A stretch of DNA of 64,000 nt. It comes from Pseudarthrobacter naphthalenicus. Its GTDB lineage: Bacteria; Actinomycetota; Actinomycetes; Actinomycetales; Micrococcaceae. Location of the stretch: the NCBI RefSeq assembly GCF_029076445.1, contig NZ_JARESG010000019.1, forward strand, positions 1 to 64,000, in the 5' to 3' direction. The position numbers and the translations under genes are program-made. The notes under the pieces were generated by a model that had not been told where the DNA came from, made no database searches, and saw only the letters and a program-made list of their open reading frames with translations. Below are positions 16,461 through 26,392 of this stretch, one piece after another (within the stretch, counting starts at the first letter, position 1; the number at the start of each line of letters is the position of its first letter).

Positions 16461-16883
16461 GTGAGCACCGAAAACGCCAAGAAGCCTTCCGTCCTGTTCG
16501 TCTGCGTCCACAACGCCGGCCGCTCCCAGATGGCCGCCGCTTTTCTGACCACCCTCGGGGAGGGCCGGATCGAGGTCCGTTCCGCCGGATCTCAGCCTGC
16601 GGACACGGTCAACCCGGCCGCCGTCGAGGCCATGGCCGAGCTCGGCATCGACATGTCCGCTGAAATCCCGAAGGTCCTCACCACGGAGGCCGTGAAGGAA
16701 TCCGACGTCGTTATCACCATGGGCTGCGGCGACACGTGCCCGATCTTCCCGGGCAAGCGCTACGAGGACTGGGAACTCGCAGACCCGGCCGGCCAGGGCG
16801 TGGACTCCGTCCGACCGATCCGCGACGACATCAAGGCCCGCATCGAGGAGCTCATTGCCTCCCTGACCCCGGCCGCCACGTAG
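16461..16883 (+). CDS. arsC: Arsenate reductase ArsC, LMW-phosphatase type
   Basis: A 140-residue single-domain reductase that converts arsenate to arsenite. The GTG at 16461 follows CAGGAGA and is preferred over upstream starts that lack homology. The catalytic loop is VCVHNAGRSQMAAAF (Cys15 to Arg21). A second thiol region MGCGDTCPIFPG holds Cys89 and Cys93, followed by the YEDWELADPAG acid loop. Actinobacterial members often use mycothiol/mycoredoxin; thioredoxin coupling cannot be excluded. It completes the detoxification set. Confidence 0.92.
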   Translation: MSTENAKKPSVLFVCVHNAGRSQMAAAFLTTLGEGRIEVRSAGSQPADTVNPAAVEAMAELGIDMSAEIPKVLTTEAVKESDVVITMGCGDTCPIFPGKRYEDWELADPAGQGVDSVRPIRDDIKARIEELIASLTPAAT

Positions 16884-16952
16884 GGTCGCCGGGATGAGAT
16901 TGGCCCGCCCGGGCTCTGTCGTCGTTCGCTGACGTTCAGCTAGTCTTTTCCG

Positions 16953-17159
16953 ATGGCTGACATGGAATTCAAGAAGCGCTTGGATCAGGTCGATGGGCTG
17001 TACAACGAGCTCTACGAGTTGCGGCAGCGTGGTGATGATGCCGGCAAGGAAGAAATTGTGTTGGCGGAGATGCGTTTGGATAACGCTTGGCGGGAGCTGT
17101 ACGCCTTCATGGAGCTACCGCTTTCGCCAGATGCCCAGACAGGCGACATTTCCGAGTAA
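16953..17159 (+). CDS. Small hypothetical protein
   Basis: A 68-residue, mostly alpha-helical, acidic protein with heptad-like leucines (VDGLYNELYELRQRGDDAG). No family is recognised and no clear ribosome site precedes the ATG. It lies 69 bp after arsC on the same strand and may be a read-through passenger of that operon or an independent gene. Confidence 0.45.
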   Translation: MADMEFKKRLDQVDGLYNELYELRQRGDDAGKEEIVLAEMRLDNAWRELYAFMELPLSPDAQTGDISE

Positions 17160-17312
17160 CAAGGACTCCTGCGCGAGGCGTCCTGTCGTGCGACTGATGC
17201 CGACCCGTGCGGACTGAGCCTTACTCAACTCCTGGAGCGGCTACTAGAATTATGCGGATTACGTGCTTCAAATCCCCCTGGTCAAGTCTGAACCTCTGAC
17301 AGAAAGACCGCC

Positions 17313-19281
17313 ATGACGACCGCTTCTGGCCCCGGCACGCCGGCCTACGTTGCCCTGAAGCAGCGGGGCGCCGGGGACCGCAAGCCTCTGGTCCGCTGGT
17401 TGCTCGCCAACCAGGTCGCACCTGCCGGTCCCGAGGCCGAGGACGGCCACAGACCCAACGCCTGGTGGAAAGTCATGTGCCTGACCGGCGTCGACTACTT
17501 CTCCACTCTGTCCTACCTGCCCGGCATCGCCGCCCTGGCCCTCGGAGCCCTGTCCCCGCTAGCCACCCTGCTGATCGTGGCCCTGACGCTGCTGGGCATG
17601 CTGCCCATGTACCGCCGGGTTGCGCAGGAGAGCCCGCACGGGCAGGGCTCCGTCGCCATGCTGGAGAAGCTGCTGCCCTTCTGGCGCGGCAAGTTCTTCG
17701 TTCTGCTGCTGCTCGGCTTCGTCGCGACCTCGTGGATCATCACCATTACGCTCTCCGGCGCCGACGCCACGGTGCACCTGTTGGAGAACCCGATGATGCC
17801 GGAAGGCCTGAAAGGCAGCGCTGTGATCATCACCGTGATTCTGCTGCTGATCCTGGGCGGGGTGTTCCTGCTCGGATTTAACGAGGCCGTCGGCGTCGCC
17901 ATCCCGCTGGTGGCCGTCTACCTGCTGCTGAACGCCGCCGTCGTCGCCGCCGGATTTGTGCACATCTTCTCCGAACCGAGCCTCATCTCCGGCTGGACCG
18001 ACCGCCTGCTGGCCAGCTCGAGCGGCGGCCCCATGGAGCTGATCGGCCCGGCCGTCATCGCGTTCCCGCTTCTGGTCCTGGGCTTGTCCGGTTTCGAGAC
18101 CGGCGTGTCCATGATGCCGCTAATCAAAGCCACCGGGGACACCCCGAAGGAGGTCATGGCCTCCCGGGTCCGGAACACCCGCAAGCTGCTCACCACCGCC
18201 GCCCTCATCATGAGCGTCTACCTCATGTCCACCAGCTTCCTCACCACGGTCATGATCCCGGCCAACGAATTCCAGGCCGGCGGCCAGGCCAACGGCCGCG
18301 CCCTGGCTTTCCTCGCCCATGACCTGTTCGGCGCCGGGTTCGGGACCGTGTACGACATTTCCAGCGCCCTGATCCTTTGGTTCGCCGGGGCGTCGGCCAT
18401 GGCCGGACTGATCAACATCGTGCCCCGCTACCTGCCCGCCTACGGCATGGCACCGTGCCGTCCGCCCTGTGGTCATCGTCTATACGGTGCTGAGCATCGG
18501 GATCACCATCGCTTTCAAGGCCGACGTCAACGCCCAAGCCGGCGCCTACGCCACCGGCATCCTGGCCATGATGGTCTCCGGAGCTGTCGCCGTGACCGTC
18601 TCAGCTCTCCGGCGGCACAGTCGCGCCGGGACCATCGGCTTCGGCGCCCTGACCCTGGTGCTGCTGTATGCGCTGGGCGACAACGTTCTCGAGAAACCGG
18701 ACGGCATCCTCATCTCGGGGTTCTTCATCGCCGGAATCATCGCGGTCTCGCTCGTCTCACGGGTCACCCGCTCCACCGAACTGCGCGTGGACACCATCGA
18801 GTTCGACGACGCCGCCCGCCAGTTCATCACCGATTCGATTGCCTTCGACGGCGAGTTGCACATCATCGCCAACAAGAAGCAGTCCGGTGACAAGGCGGAG
18901 TACGCCGAGAAGGAGTACGAACAGCGCGGGCTGAACCCCGTGCCGGGCCCCGCCGACGTCATCTTCCTGGAGATCGAGATCTCCGACCCCTCGGAGTTCA
19001 GCCACACTCTCCGGGTCGAAGGCACCGAGGTCGAGGGCTATCGCGTGCTTAGGGTGAAGTCCCCGGCAGTACCGAACGCGATCGCGGCGGTGCTGCTGGC
19101 CATGCGGGACTCCACAGGAGTAAACCCCCAGTGCTACTTCGAATGGTCGGAGGGCAGCCCGATCAACCACCTCATGCGTTACCTGTTCCTCGGCCAGGGT
19201 GACACGCCTCCGCTGGTGCGCGAAATCCTCCGTGAAGTCGAGCCTGAGAAGGACCGTCGGCCGGGGATCCATGTCGGGTGA
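17313..19281 (+). pseudogene. APC-superfamily amino-acid permease, frameshifted
   Basis: The first frame (from ATG 17313) gives about 380 residues of a multi-helix APC permease up to LINIVPRYLPAYGM, then becomes nonsense. The protein resumes in another frame from about 18447 as WHRAVRPVVIVYTVLS and runs to TGA at 19281 through the last helices and a long soluble C-terminal domain. Joined, it would be a typical actinobacterial permease of about 650 residues. The break sits at an ATGGC repeat, so loss of about 11 bases by slippage is one explanation. Sequencing error is also possible. Confidence 0.8.
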
Positions 19282-19307
19282 GCATCCCTGCCGGGCCATG
19301 GCTTGCC

Positions 19308-20651
19308 TCAGATGCCGCCGCGGCGGATGAGCCTGCCAGTGGGGGTCTGGCCGTCCACCACTGCGCCGCGGAGGAACGTCTTCCGAACCACACCTGACAG
19401 GGCTTGGCCGTCGTATGGGGTGATGGGGTTCTTGTGCTTGAGCTTGGACACGTCCACCACGAAAGCCTCGTCCGGCGCGAAGACGGCGAAATCGGCGTCG
19501 TAGCCCAGCGCCAGCTGTCCCTTGTTGGTGAGGCGGGCCAGGGCGGCCGGCTTTTCCGCCATCCAGGACACCACCTGTTCGAGCGGGATACCGCGGTGCC
19601 GGGCCTCGGTCCAGATCAGGGACAGGCCCAGCTGCAGGGAGGAGACGCCGCCCCAGGCCACGGCAAAGTCACCGTTTTCCAGGTCCTTGAGGTCAAGTGT
19701 GCTGGGCGAGTGATCCGAAACGATGCAGTCGATGGTGCCGTCCTGCAGGCCCTGCCACAGGAGCTCCCGGTTGGATGCCTCGCGGATGGGCGGGCAGCAC
19801 TTGTAGGCGGTGGCGCCGTCGGGAATTTCCTCGGCAGTCAGGGTCAGGTAGTGCGGGCACGTCTCCACGGTGAGCTTGACGCCGTCGCGTTTTGCGCTGG
19901 CAATCATGGGCAGCGCGTCCGACGACGAGAGGTGCAGGATGTGCGCACGTGCACCGGTCCAGCGGGCCCGTTCGATGACCTCTGCAATGGCCTTGTTCTC
20001 GGCGCCGCGCGGGCGGGAGGCCAGGAACGTGGAGTAGTGGTCACCGCCGGGGTGGGGTGCGCGGTCGATGGCGTGCGAGTCCTCGGCGTGGACGATCATG
20101 AGGGAGTCGAAGGACTTCAGCTCGGCCATGTCCTCCTCCATCTCGTCCGCATCCAGGTGCGGGAATTCGTCTACGCCGGAGTGCAGGAGGAAGCATTTGA
20201 AGCCGAAGACGCCCTCGTCATGCAGGGGGCGGAGGTCCGCCTTGTTGCCGGGAATCGCCCCGCCCCAGAACCCGACGTCGACGAAGGCCTGGTCCTCGGC
20301 CACCTCGCGCTTGAGCTTGAGGTTCTCCACCGTGGTGGTGGGCGGGACGGAGTTCAGTGGCATGTCGATGACGGTGGTGACGCCGCCGGCTGCCGCGGCC
20401 CGGGTGGCGGAGGCAAAGCCCTCCCACTCGGTACGGCCGGGCTCATTGACATGGACGTGCGTGTCCACCAGGCCCGGGAGCAGCGTCTCGTCGTCGGCCA
20501 GTTCGATCACTTCCACGCCGGCCAAGCCGTTGCCGAAGGGTTCGATGGCCACGATCTTGCCGCCGCGTACCCCTACTTCGCGTGGGGCGAGGCCGGCGGT
20601 GGTCAGGATGCGCTGGCCCCGGATGACGAGGTCAAAGCGGTCTTCAGACAC
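19308..20651 (-). CDS. allB: Allantoinase
   Basis: A 447-residue cyclic amidohydrolase that opens allantoin to allantoate in purine breakdown. The GTG at 20651 follows AAGGAGG and is preferred over an upstream in-frame ATG. The metal centre is visible: DTHVHVNEPGRTEWEGF, the carboxylated lysine in GFKCFLLHSG, MIVHAED, HILHLSSSD and the catalytic IVSDHSPS. Length and motifs separate it from dihydroorotase, although the families are close. No other purine-catabolism gene lies beside it here. Confidence 0.88.
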   Translation of the reverse strand: MSEDRFDLVIRGQRILTTAGLAPREVGVRGGKIVAIEPFGNGLAGVEVIELADDETLLPGLVDTHVHVNEPGRTEWEGFASATRAAAAGGVTTVIDMPLNSVPPTTTVENLKLKREVAEDQAFVDVGFWGGAIPGNKADLRPLHDEGVFGFKCFLLHSGVDEFPHLDADEMEEDMAELKSFDSLMIVHAEDSHAIDRAPHPGGDHYSTFLASRPRGAENKAIAEVIERARWTGARAHILHLSSSDALPMIASAKRDGVKLTVETCPHYLTLTAEEIPDGATAYKCCPPIREASNRELLWQGLQDGTIDCIVSDHSPSTLDLKDLENGDFAVAWGGVSSLQLGLSLIWTEARHRGIPLEQVVSWMAEKPAALARLTNKGQLALGYDADFAVFAPDEAFVVDVSKLKHKNPITPYDGQALSGVVRKTFLRGAVVDGQTPTGRLIRRGGI

Positions 20652-20860
20652 GGAGGTCCTCCTTGGTACTTGCTGTGGCGGGCCTGGTGGCCGCCAGCTT
20701 CGCACTGCTCTGGGTGCCCAGCTGTTCCAGCAGGGGCCCTGCCTCTGCTATGCACCTGTTTACATCGGTTTCGAGTCCAGTCAAAGCGTAGACGTACGCC
20801 CCAGTGGGGAACACACATTTCGTGGCCGCTCGGAGGCCGCGGCGACGCCGTCGGATTAGG

Positions 20861-21280
20861 ATGTACGGTGTGAATCAAGCGCTCGACGACGGGCCGTTCT
20901 ATCACGGCACGAAAGCTGACCTCCGGGACGGTGACCTCCTGAGTCCCGGCTTCAGGTCGAACTACCGCCCCGAAGTGGTGATGAACCACATCTACTTCAC
21001 GGCCCTTCCGAACGGCGCGGGACTCGCGGCAGAACTCGCTGCAGGCGACGGCGCGCCGCGGGTGTACGCCGTCGAGCCGACCGGCCCCTTCGAGGACGAC
21101 CCGAACGTCACAGACAAGAAATTCCCGGGCAACCCCACCCGGTCCTACCGCAGCAGTGCCCCGCTCCGGGTCATCGGCGAAGTCACCGACTGGACACGGT
21201 TGGCACCCGAGGAACTACGGGCGTGGAAAGAACGCCTGGCAGCACTCCTTGGGGATGAACGAGGCGAAATTATCAACTGA
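20861..21280 (+). CDS. arr: Rifampin ADP-ribosyltransferase Arr
   Basis: A 139-residue Arr enzyme that uses NAD+ to ADP-ribosylate rifamycins. It carries FYHGTKADLRDGDLL near the N-terminus, MNHIYFTALPNGAG, VYAVEPTGPFEDDPNVTDKKFPGNPTRSY (shown in parts: EPTGPFEDDPN, TDKKFPGNPTRSY) and VIGEVTDW. These match the Mycobacterium smegmatis type closely. The ATG at 20861 follows GGATTAGG; GTG at 20870 is an alternative. It stands alone, as chromosomal arr genes often do. Confidence 0.93.
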   Translation: MYGVNQALDDGPFYHGTKADLRDGDLLSPGFRSNYRPEVVMNHIYFTALPNGAGLAAELAAGDGAPRVYAVEPTGPFEDDPNVTDKKFPGNPTRSYRSSAPLRVIGEVTDWTRLAPEELRAWKERLAALLGDERGEIIN

Positions 21281-21364
21281 AAGTAGGGCAAGCACCGCTC
21301 CGCCTTCGCCGCCCTGGAGCGTTGGGGCGCTGTTCGTTGACTGACTACCCTTGAGTGCATTGGA

Positions 21365-22285
21365 TCAGTGACCGTCAGTTGTCTCCTTGAGGTGTACGTC
21401 GAGGACATCGCGGACTGAGGTCCAATCGTGTGGACCGTAGCGGTCGTTGTTGATGTGTTGGAGCTCGGCCTCGCCGTTGAACATGCTGACGAAGTACTGC
21501 ATGCCCTGCCACGCGGGGAAGGCTTGGTCTTTGTCCTTCGACAGGTACCTGCCGATCCTGCTCATGGCCGCCAATGTGCCGGTGGTACCGGCCCATTGCA
21601 GGGAGAACGGTGTCTTCGTGAGTTCGGTCATGGTTCCGGCGATACTACGTGCGGTGACACGATCGCCAGCTATCTCGACGACGCGGGGAGCGTTCGCATC
21701 GAGGGCGGCAAGCGCGACAATGCGGGCGACGTCGTCCTTGGTCGTGAAGTCGAGAATCTGGTCCGGTGAGGACCAGAACAGGACGCGATGACGCTTAAAC
21801 AGAATCATGGGCGCCTGACCGGTGAGCATGTCGGCGAACGCCCCGTTCAACACTGAAGTTACGCGAATGGGGGCGGCATCGAGGTCCGCGGCGAGCTCGC
21901 GACGGAGCTCGAAGTTGCGGTTGCTGCCGGGGGTGATCCGCCGGTAGTCCGCAGAATAGTCCGACGGGATGAACCGTGCCACCCCTGCTGCGACGGCGGC
22001 GGCGAGGAGCGCCCGCTGCGCATCGACGATGACCGGACGGGCACCGCTGACGGCTGAAATGACGGTGTCGACGCCGGACAGTGCTGAGGCGAGGCCGGCC
22101 CGGTCCGTGTAGGCAACCTCGTGGACCTCCACGCGATCGTCCCCGCCGTACATGCCATGGGCGGTCCCGGTCCCGGGGCGTGTCAGGACCCGGACGAGGG
22201 TGTCGTGGCGGAGAAGTTCGCGAACGATGCGGCGGCCGAGGTCACCGGTGGCTCCGGCGACGAGGACGGTGGCGGTAGTGATCAT
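21365..22285 (-). CDS. NmrA-like NAD(P)H-binding reductase
   Basis: A 306-residue atypical SDR. The ATG at 22285 gives the dinucleotide motif VLVAGATGDLGRRIV at once. FIPSDYSADYR and a C-terminal substrate-binding lobe follow, as in NmrA/isoflavone-reductase-like proteins. It may act on an aromatic ketone or serve as a redox sensor; the substrate is unknown. It lies between arr (convergent) and a broken alcohol dehydrogenase on the same strand. Confidence 0.8.
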   Translation of the reverse strand: MITTATVLVAGATGDLGRRIVRELLRHDTLVRVLTRPGTGTAHGMYGGDDRVEVHEVAYTDRAGLASALSGVDTVISAVSGARPVIVDAQRALLAAAVAAGVARFIPSDYSADYRRITPGSNRNFELRRELAADLDAAPIRVTSVLNGAFADMLTGQAPMILFKRHRVLFWSSPDQILDFTTKDDVARIVALAALDANAPRVVEIAGDRVTARSIAGTMTELTKTPFSLQWAGTTGTLAAMSRIGRYLSKDKDQAFPAWQGMQYFVSMFNGEAELQHINNDRYGPHDWTSVRDVLDVHLKETTDGH

Positions 22286-22412
22286 GTGCTCTTCTCTGTA
22301 CGGTTTGTCGGTGCGGCGCCGAGCCCGATCCCGGCGCCGCATAATGCTGCGGCAAACCATTGGACCTTCGAGCGTCCTCTGGCGTCGGCTTTCGGTTAAG
22401 CTGTTTCAGGCT

Positions 22413-23452
22413 TCAGGGGACGATGACGGCCCGTCCCCGCAGCTTGCCCGCGTGCAGTTTCTCGTAGGCCTGTGGGGCGTCGCCAAGGGAAAAGACCTCC
22501 GTTTCCACCTTGACTGCACCTGAGCGGGCAAGTTCCAGAACTTCGAAAAGTTCTGACCGGTAACCCCAATAAGGGGCGCGGATGGAAGATTCAAAAGGCT
22601 TGTCCAGCATGCCCACAGGCAGCTGTCCCGAGCCGACACCTACGATGACCTGGTCCCCGCCGACGCGCACCAGCTTGCTGCCCAGGTCCAGGGTGGGCTG
22701 TGCGCCCACGAAGTCGAATACTGCCTGGACACCCCGGGAGAGGGTCAGTTGCTGGATCTTATCGACCGCGCCGGCGTCCGAGATGAAGGCATAATGGGCT
22801 CCGACCTCCTGGGCCAGGCTGAGCTTCTCTTCATTCAGGTCCAAAGCAATGACGGTGGCCGGGGTGATAGCCCTGAGTATCTGGATGGCGACGTGGCCCA
22901 GGCCGCCGGCGCCGATAACGACGGCTACCGAACCCGGCACGAGCTTTCCGAGCGACGCTTTGATCGCATGGTACGGGGTCAGCCCCGCGTCGGTGAGCGA
23001 GACATTCTGCACCGGATCAAGGTCGCCAAGGGGCACCAGGTGGCGCGGGCTGTCGATAAGCATGTACTCCGCCATCGACCCGGGGGATCCGAGGCCCGGC
23101 GGGGTGATGCCCAGGCGGGCGGCGTTCTCGCAATAGTTCTCATGACCCTGCGAACAGGCGTAGCAGTAGCCACAGCCCCAAGGCCCGTAGACCGCCACGG
23201 ACTCACCCACTTCCAGGCCGACCGCACCCTCACCCAGCTTGTCCACGACGCCGGCGCCCTCATGGCCCAACGTCATCGGCAGCGGGTAGCTGGCGCGGTA
23301 CACATCCTCCGGCAGACCCATGACAAACTCATCCGAGTGGCACACACCGGCCGCCGTGACCTTCAGCCGGACCTGCCCGGGCCGGGCTCGGGCATGTCGA
23401 CTTCAACAACCTCCGGGGGTGCGCCTATCGCACGGTACTGAAGGGCCTTCAC
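22413..23452 (-). pseudogene. Zinc alcohol dehydrogenase with one-base frameshift
   Basis: A GTG at 23452 with AAAGGAG upstream opens MKALQYRAIGAPPEVVEVDMPEPGPG and then hits TGA. The family pattern GPGQVRLKV shows that one C is missing near 23371-23385. Reading on in the next frame gives VCHSDEFVMGL, GHEGAGVV, the structural-zinc segment CGYCYACSQGHENYC and the NAD loop VIGAGGLGHVA to the stop at 22413. Repaired, it is a full-length medium-chain dehydrogenase of about 345 residues. Either a recent mutation or a base-calling error in a GC-rich run. Confidence 0.85.
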
Positions 23453-23729
23453 GGTTTCTCCTTTGTCGTCGCGGACGTAGTGCCCCCACTCTAAGCAGAG
23501 GGCCTGCGATTCCGCAGCCCGTACTTAGCTCTCAACTGGAGGTACCAGCGACAAATAAGGGCTCAATCTGACCCGCAGCTACGAAATCAACGCCGAATAC
23601 CGTCAACACCTGGACCGGCGCAGCCCTCAAGCCAGACAAGAGCTGCTGACCGGTCCATGCCGAAACGCCGGAGTGGTCACGTGGCGGCCTGAGAATGAAG
23701 CGGGCAGCGCTGAAGGGCGGACCGCATGT

Positions 23730-24470
23730 CTAGAAAGGCAGGTGGAAGCCGCCGTTGGAGTGCAGGAGCTGGCCGTTAATCCAGCCTCCGCGCTCGGAGA
23801 GCAGGAAAGACACGAGGTTCGCCGCGTCTCCTTGGGTGCCGAGCCGGCCCAGGGCGGTCTCCCGGCTCAGGGCCTCCCCGGCTTCCGGATTGATCCATCC
23901 GGTGTTTACCGGACCGGGATTAACGAGGTTTGCGGTGATACCCAGGTGCCCGAGCTCTCCAGCGGCGGCGATCACGATTCGATCAAGCGCGCCCTTGCTT
24001 GCTCCGTAAGGAAGGTTGTGAGTTGTGTGGTCACTCGTCAGGGCCACGATCCGGCCCAGGCCGGGAGCCGAGGCGTACTGCTGCGCGAACGCCTTGATCA
24101 GGAGCCAACTGGCACGCGTGTTGACCGCAAAATGCCGGTCAAAACTCTCGACTGACGTGTCCAGGATGCTGCTGTCGACGGACAGGGCGTGGCTGGCCAC
24201 GAGTGCCCGGACGGGCCCGAACTGCGCTGCAACCGCCTGCATCAATGTCTCGGGAGCCGACGGGTCGGCGAGGTCAGTGTCGGATGTAAAGGTCTTGGCC
24301 CCGAGTTCTTGCAGCTCGAGGGAGAACTCATCGACGAATCCACTGTCCGGACTGTGGTTCGCGAAGGCGATGTCCCACCCGTCCGCAGCAAGCCGGCGGG
24401 CGATCTCGGTGCCGATCGAGATCTTGCGTCCGACCCCGGTAATCAAGACAAGGGGACGCGGCTCAGTCAT
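23730..24470 (-). CDS. SDR-family oxidoreductase
   Basis: A 246-residue short-chain dehydrogenase. The cofactor loop is VLITGVGRKISIG, an unusual spacing close to that of enoyl-ACP reductase-like SDRs. ALVASHAL and the catalytic YGASKG follow, with the upstream serine in ALTSDHT. The C-terminus GGWINGQLLHSNGGF is the usual SDR ending. The substrate is unknown. The ATG lies 53 bp from the end of the CbbX-like gene on the same strand. Confidence 0.85.
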   Translation of the reverse strand: MTEPRPLVLITGVGRKISIGTEIARRLAADGWDIAFANHSPDSGFVDEFSLELQELGAKTFTSDTDLADPSAPETLMQAVAAQFGPVRALVASHALSVDSSILDTSVESFDRHFAVNTRASWLLIKAFAQQYASAPGLGRIVALTSDHTTHNLPYGASKGALDRIVIAAAGELGHLGITANLVNPGPVNTGWINPEAGEALSRETALGRLGTQGDAANLVSFLLSERGGWINGQLLHSNGGFHLPF

Positions 24471-24523
24471 CCGTTGATCCTATGCCATCCGCGAAGCCAG
24501 GACCGGGCCCAAACGGACATCGG

Positions 24524-25558
24524 TCAGACCTGCCACCGCCACCAGCGTGACCGCTCGGGTTCGGGCGTCGGTTCCGGTTCCGGCTCCTCACCCAGGGCCA
24601 GCGCGGCCTCGACAATGTCGTCCGCGGTGAGCGTCATGACGGCCTCACGATCGAGCGCGTCGAGACTTTGTTCCTTGTCGAGTGACAGCCGCAGGGCCTG
24701 GCGGTTGAGCGCTTGTTCGAACAGGGTGCGGGCGAACCGTGCGTTGCCGGAGTCCTCGCCGGCGTGGAGACCGGTGAAGATGCGGCGCAGCATCTGGTCC
24801 GCGTCGGGCTCCAGTGTGTACTCGTGCTGGGCCAGCATCTGATGGAAGATCGTCTGAAGTTCGTCGACGGAGTAGTCGGGGAACGTGATCTCGCGGGCGA
24901 ACCGTGAGCGCAGTCCGGGGTTTGAAAGCAGGAAGGACTCCATCAGCCGGGGGTACCCGGCCACGATCACGACCAGGCGGTGGCGGTGGTCCTCCATCCG
25001 CTTGAGCAGGACCTCGATGGCTTCGGGGCCGAAGTCCATCCGGCCATCCTCGGGAGCCAGCGCGTAGGCCTCGTCGATGAACAGGACACCGTCCAGCGCA
25101 CGCCGGATCACCCTGTCCGTCTTGATGGCGGTTGCGCCGACGTACTGCCCCACCAAGCCCGAACGGTCGACCTCGACGAGGTGGCCTTTCTGCAGCAGTC
25201 CAACCGCACGGTACATCTCGGCCAAAAGCCGCGCCACAGTGGTCTTGCCCGTGCCCGGGTTGCCGAGGAAGACCAGATGCTGTGATGTGGCTACTTCCGG
25301 CAGGCCGTGCGCCTTACGGCGGGCCTGGACCTGGAGCAGTGCGACGAGGGCCCGCACCTGTTCCTTCACGGACTCCAGTCCGACCAGCGCATCGAGCTCG
25401 GCCTGCAGCTCGGACAGCGGCCGGGCCGGCCCGGGCCTCGCGCCGATGAGATCGCCGACCAGATCGTCGACGCGCTGCGAACCGGGCAGCTTGAGTTGAT
25501 CGGCCAGATGGCCGATGGTTTCGCGCAGGTCATCGAGCGGATTGCGGCTGGCAGCCAT
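24524..25558 (-). CDS. CbbX/CfxQ-like AAA+ ATPase
   Basis: A 344-residue AAA+ protein. The N-terminal ~70 residues are helical, then LDALVGLESVKEQV, Walker A LGNPGTGKTT, an aromatic-basic VEVDRSGLVGQYVG pore segment, Walker B VLFIDEAYAL and a sensor VVIVAGYP. This is the CbxX/CfqX (rubisco-activase-like and EccA-related) fold. No rubisco or ESX gene is nearby, so a general remodelling role is more likely. A proline-glutamate repeat (EPEPEPTPEPE) ends the protein before a Trp-rich tail. Confidence 0.85.
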   Translation of the reverse strand: MAASRNPLDDLRETIGHLADQLKLPGSQRVDDLVGDLIGARPGPARPLSELQAELDALVGLESVKEQVRALVALLQVQARRKAHGLPEVATSQHLVFLGNPGTGKTTVARLLAEMYRAVGLLQKGHLVEVDRSGLVGQYVGATAIKTDRVIRRALDGVLFIDEAYALAPEDGRMDFGPEAIEVLLKRMEDHRHRLVVIVAGYPRLMESFLLSNPGLRSRFAREITFPDYSVDELQTIFHQMLAQHEYTLEPDADQMLRRIFTGLHAGEDSGNARFARTLFEQALNRQALRLSLDKEQSLDALDREAVMTLTADDIVEAALALGEEPEPEPTPEPERSRWWRWQV

Positions 25559-25624
25559 GCATCAACTGTAGTACTCCATTCCCCACAGGGATGGGCGTGG
25601 CCTCTTGCGGTGGCCGTAAATGTC

Positions 25625-26392
25625 CTAGAACAGCGGCCAGGGCACCGCAGACATCTCGCCGCTCGGAGCCGGAAACCGTCCTGCCAGCCGAAGGCGGGCG
25701 CAGCGCGTGGCGAGCGATGCGATTTCTTCGGCACTGAGCAGGTCCGCCAGGTTCCGGCCCAAATCGCCGCTCAGTCCTTCGATGACACGGTCGATGCCAT
25801 CGCGTTCCTCGTCCGTGAGAGCGTCCCCCAACCATCCCCACAGCACCGTGCGCAGCTTGTGGTCACGGTGGAAGGTGAGCCCATGGTCCACCCCGTGCCG
25901 GTGTCCGCCCTGCATGGCAAGGATGTGATCGCCTTTACGGTCGGCGTTGTTGACGACGACGTCGAAGACCGCCATGCGTCTGAGCGCCGGAGAGTCCTCG
26001 TGTATGAGGGCGACCATCCGCCCATTCTCATCCTGACCTTCGAGGACCTGCTTCCAGCCGGTCTCCGGTACGTGTTCCGACGCAACGAGGTCCACCGCGC
26101 TCTGCTCGGGATCTGTCTCCTGCCACAGCTGCACCATCCCTTCGCCGAACGGACCATCGCGCAGCCAGGTGCGAGGCACCACGTTCCATCCGAGGGCCTC
26201 CGAAACAAGGAAGGCGGCAACCTCCCGGTGGGCAAGGAAGCCGTCGGGAAAATCCCACAGCGCTTTCTCCCCGGCTATCGGCTTATAGACCACCGTCGTG
26301 TCCCCGACGCTGCCCAGGAAGGTCGCATTCGACGCTGTCGTTATGCGCCCGGTGAGCGTCAGCTCGGCGTTAAGCAGGTCAGGTGCCGGCAT
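25625..26392 (-). CDS. SCO1664-family protein
   Basis: A 255-residue protein of the actinobacterial SCO1664 family, distantly like PI3/PI4 or HipA-type kinases. It has TTVVYKPIAGEKALWDFPDG with a candidate ATP lysine, MVALIHEDSPALRRMAVFDVVVNNADRKGDHIL (an N-N-A-D-R-K catalytic-type loop) and VDHGLTFH as the metal-binding Asp. Its ATG overlaps the stop of the DUF3090 gene by one base. The trio with DUF3090 and a histidine phosphatase is conserved in actinobacteria, often near mshC. Function unknown. Confidence 0.85.
   Translation of the reverse strand: MPAPDLLNAELTLTGRITTASNATFLGSVGDTTVVYKPIAGEKALWDFPDGFLAHREVAAFLVSEALGWNVVPRTWLRDGPFGEGMVQLWQETDPEQSAVDLVASEHVPETGWKQVLEGQDENGRMVALIHEDSPALRRMAVFDVVVNNADRKGDHILAMQGGHRHGVDHGLTFHRDHKLRTVLWGWLGDALTDEERDGIDRVIEGLSGDLGRNLADLLSAEEIASLATRCARLRLAGRFPAPSGEMSAVPWPLF

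Noticed and set aside
19404..20873. 489-codon plus-strand open frame opposite allantoinase
   Set aside because: Shadow of the high-GC allB gene; no recognisable domain and no fitting ribosome site.
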